Shown here: positions 20,771 through 23,105 of the stretch, piece by piece | How the letters are laid out: every line of letters begins with the position of its first letter | Numbering within the stretch: the first letter of the stretch is position 1 | DNA from: a virus | Direction: 5' to 3' (one strand) | DNA: 23,105 nucleotides | Virus record (IMG/VR): IMGVR_UViG_3300028608_000085 | Location: 1-23,105 of that record | The notes under the pieces: model-generated | The model's input: only the letters and a program-made list of their open reading frames with translations | Told to the model about the DNA's origin: nothing | The model's database searches: none | Position numbers and translations under genes: made by a program

Positions 20771-23105
20771 GCTGCAGCCGCCTTGACGTGTTCCCAGTTG
20801 TCCACGTTCCAACCGGCCAACTTTGCCTGGGCACGCCAGTCACTTACCGTCTTGCCCAGATCGGCCGCCTTCAGTGATGGGGGCTGGGAAGCCCCGGGAT
20901 CGTTCGGAAAGAAAAACGCACCAAACCGCCGATTGCTGCCTTCAGTCCAGGGAATTGATCGGGTCTTATCGACTTCGGACCCTATGAACAGTGAAAACTT
21001 CGTCTGGCTCATCACGTGTTCTTTGTTGCGGTGGCACCACTCCAGGAACAGCGAGTAGAGATCGGTCGAAAGGCACACGCCCCACAAATCACGCCCCAGC
21101 TCGCCGTACTTCCAAAGGTTGAGGAATGTCTGCCAGCCGGCCCGACTCAATGCCACCAGCCGCTCGCGGGCAGCCGTACTCGGCGGCCGGGTGCGCTGGT
21201 CAAAGTCGTCGAGATCAATCGACAACAGCCAGCCATACAGCGCCGCGACTCCGCCGTTCTTCAGCTCCTGGCCGATAGCCTTCTGTCGGTCTGTCGGTAG
21301 GGTTAGCTCGGGCCACATCACCAGCATCCGCCGGTCGCTTTCGCTGATGGGCCACGGCAAGATTTCATTACTTAGGAACACCGCGTTCATGTGGTTGGCT
21401 TCTTCCCAGCCATTGATGAACTTCGACTCCATTCGCACCGTCTTGCCGGTGATCAAATGCTTGATCTTGCCCACCTGGTTGTACCGCTGATCGCGGCTGA
21501 CAACCTCTTCAAACACCGACCAGAGCTTGCGGCTTTGCCAGGCGTTGAAGTTGCTTTCAAGCTGGGTCTGTCCAACGGTGGCCGCGTACTGACCGTAAAG
21601 CATGCCCATCGCATCGGCGAACAGCAGGCTCTTGCCGGAACCCTCCATGATCGAATGCATCAACACAGCCGTGTCCATCTTGGCGCCGAGGTGCTGCAAC
21701 GGGTACGCCATCCAGCGCGTCAACCACCGCGTGGCATCCTGATCATGGTTGCAAAGGAACGAAATCAACCACCGTAGGTTCTCGCAGGCAGCCTCATCAT
21801 GGGTCGGTTCGAGTGGTAGTCCATCGAACGTGTTGATGTACACACTCGGATCTTTAGTCATCGTCGGGTCAAACACGATATGGTCAACATCAACCACCCG
21901 ACGCTCGCTGCTGTTCAACCACAAAGGGTAGGTATCACCCAAGGCCATCTTCACCGCGCCCTCGGCCACACGCCGTTTTTTCTCCCGGTCCCACACGTCC
22001 TTCGTGCCATCGATGTACACGTAACGCTCGGTTGGCGGCATACCAAAAGCACCACCTTTCTTGCCCGACATCCGCCGCGCCTGTTCGATGTCGCGAACAT
22101 GGTCATCAGAAATCAACTTGCGCCGCTCGGTGTCTTCCAACCACTGCTTCGCCAAGGGTTTGCCGACGCGCGCTTCAAAAGCTGACTTCTTCATCACCCG
22201 CGATTGGTCGAAGTCCCAGACATGGGTCGTCCCCTCCACCAACGCAAACCGACGCAGGACGTGCTCAAGTGACAGCACCTCCCCCGCACCCCCATTAGGA
22301 GCCGGAGCGGCCTCGCTGATGTCGTCGTTCGCGCAGCTCGGCCCGGGCATGTCACCAGATGGGGTCGGGGGAAGATCACGCGGATCAGGACGGGATGAAT
22401 GCTGCATGCCCAACATGCGCGCAGCGTCCTTCACCGCCTTCGACTGATCACCGCCGTGCTCGAGCAAACAGAACACTTCAAAGGCGTCGTTCTGATGTCC
22501 GTTCGCCAGTGGATCGGCGCCGTGGTGCGAGTAGACCTTGCCTTCATCGCTGATCGTCACGCCCGGCAGACCGGTACTGCTCTGCGGGTACAGCCACTTG
22601 CTGCCCCGCTTGATATAGCCGTGGGAGCGAAGCAGCTCTTGCACATCGTGGCAACGGTTGAACTCATCGATCACCGATGGCCGATTACCCGTTGCAGATG
22701 CTGGACGCTTGACGACCTTCGCTGGCGGCGCGGCAGGTTTGATCGCCCAAGGGCACGCCGCTTCGGCATCACGCTTGAAGATGTCCCAGCCCTGCCAGAT
22801 ATTCAGCAAGTCAGCATTCAGCGTCGGCAGACCATCAGTGGCGCTCGGTGGAGTGCGCCAGATGTAAGGCTTGCCGGTGCCCGGGTGAATTGAAGGTGGG
22901 AACACATCCTGCACCAGCCCAGCGCGCAGCTCGAACACCGTGAAACGCTTGTACTCTTCTGCCTCGGCGCGTGCCGCAGCATCACCGGCCTCATCGCCCT
23001 GCTCTTTTGCCGCCTTGGCCTTAGCCATCAGACCTTTGTGGATCGAACCATCTGGGTCTTTTTCATTGGGCCACGACAGAGAATGCCGGGTCAGCTCGTC
23101 GCCGT
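20767..23105 (-). CDS. Phage primase/helicase (DUF5906-type SF3-like helicase), 5' end outside window
   Basis: The frame is open to the right edge; an internal ATG at 23028 gives 753 residues, but in-frame codons continue upstream (GDELTRHSLSWPNEKDPDGS), so the true start is most likely outside. Counting from 23028: residues about 120-208 look like a primase-linked winged/zinc-less accessory domain; the helicase core has Walker A MEGSGKS (461-467), Walker B LWSVFEEV (502-509), sensor NAVFLSNE (548-555) and a probable arginine finger SESDRRMLV (562-570). Residues 240-330 are a variable linker region. It would unwind and prime phage DNA. A DNA primase/polymerase domain may precede it, unseen. 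Its stop overlaps the repeat ORF. Confidence 0.88.
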   Translation of the reverse strand, partial: GDELTRHSLSWPNEKDPDGSIHKGLMAKAKAAKEQGDEAGDAAARAEAEEYKRFTVFELRAGLVQDVFPPSIHPGTGKPYIWRTPPSATDGLPTLNADLLNIWQGWDIFKRDAEAACPWAIKPAAPPAKVVKRPASATGNRPSVIDEFNRCHDVQELLRSHGYIKRGSKWLYPQSSTGLPGVTISDEGKVYSHHGADPLANGHQNDAFEVFCLLEHGGDQSKAVKDAARMLGMQHSSRPDPRDLPPTPSGDMPGPSCANDDISEAAPAPNGGAGEVLSLEHVLRRFALVEGTTHVWDFDQSRVMKKSAFEARVGKPLAKQWLEDTERRKLISDDHVRDIEQARRMSGKKGGAFGMPPTERYVYIDGTKDVWDREKKRRVAEGAVKMALGDTYPLWLNSSERRVVDVDHIVFDPTMTKDPSVYINTFDGLPLEPTHDEAACENLRWLISFLCNHDQDATRWLTRWMAYPLQHLGAKMDTAVLMHSIMEGSGKSLLFADAMGMLYGQYAATVGQTQLESNFNAWQSRKLWSVFEEVVSRDQRYNQVGKIKHLITGKTVRMESKFINGWEEANHMNAVFLSNEILPWPISESDRRMLVMWPELTLPTDRQKAIGQELKNGGVAALYGWLLSIDLDDFDQRTRPPSTAARERLVALSRAGWQTFLNLWKYGELGRDLWGVCLSTDLYSLFLEWCHRNKEHVMSQTKFSLFIGSEVDKTRSIPWTEGSNRRFGAFFFPNDPGASQPPSLKAADLGKTVSDWRAQAKLAGWNVDNWEHVKAAAA

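Noticed and set aside
1-23105. Prophage attachment site, integrase or transposition genes
   Set aside because: No integrase, transposase, repressor or terminal repeat is present in this interval, so lysogeny cannot be shown from it.

Overview
The window reads as a contiguous block of a tailed-phage (siphovirus) genome, most likely a temperate phage or prophage of a Pseudomonas species. Every supported gene lies on the minus strand, so transcription runs from the right edge to the left edge. The host is inferred from high-GC codon use and from the style of the proteins. No bacterial gene, integrase, repressor or attachment site is visible, so a free phage and an integrated prophage cannot be told apart. 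Both ends of the window cut through a gene.

Layout in transcription order. (1) 23105-19956, end of the early region: a large primase/helicase-like protein (5' end cut off), an odd 111-residue ORF made largely of a repeated nonamer, and a small protein that could be a Q-like late antiterminator. These three are joined by ATGA-type overlaps. (2) 19955-19781: a leader with hairpins and a strong intrinsic terminator. (3) 19780-16416: holin, HNH endonuclease, a probable cos region, small and large terminase subunits, and a two-helix membrane protein. (4) 16413-12816: HK97-type portal, S49 (SppA-like) head maturation protease and HK97-fold major capsid protein. (5) 12767-10417: head-tail connection genes. 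(6) 10361-9258: tail tube protein and tail assembly chaperone, with a lambda-type GGGAAAG slippery site producing a -1 frameshift fusion. (7) 9182-8141: a lipoprotein and a multi-pass membrane protein placed between chaperone and tape measure, closed by a terminator; this looks like a moron (lysogenic-conversion-type cargo). (8) 8042-1: tape measure, distal tail protein, hub, NlpC/P60-like protein, a 1012-residue tail tip protein with FN3 and carbohydrate-binding-like modules, and the start of one more gene.

How it works together: the Q-like protein would let RNA polymerase pass the leader terminator into one long late operon. That operon contains at least two further canonical intrinsic terminators (before the capsid gene and before the tape measure gene), which fits processive antitermination. 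HNH, TerS and TerL would cut and package DNA at cos through the portal. The protease and capsid proteins build the head, and the chaperone, tape measure and tube proteins build a flexible tail.

The least ordinary features are the nonamer array at 20463-20753, which contains a 22-bp inverted repeat inside an ORF coupled at both ends, and the lipoprotein/membrane-protein pair inside the tail operon. No CRISPR, insertion sequence, rRNA or tRNA was seen. No gene-free stretch exceeds about 180 bases.
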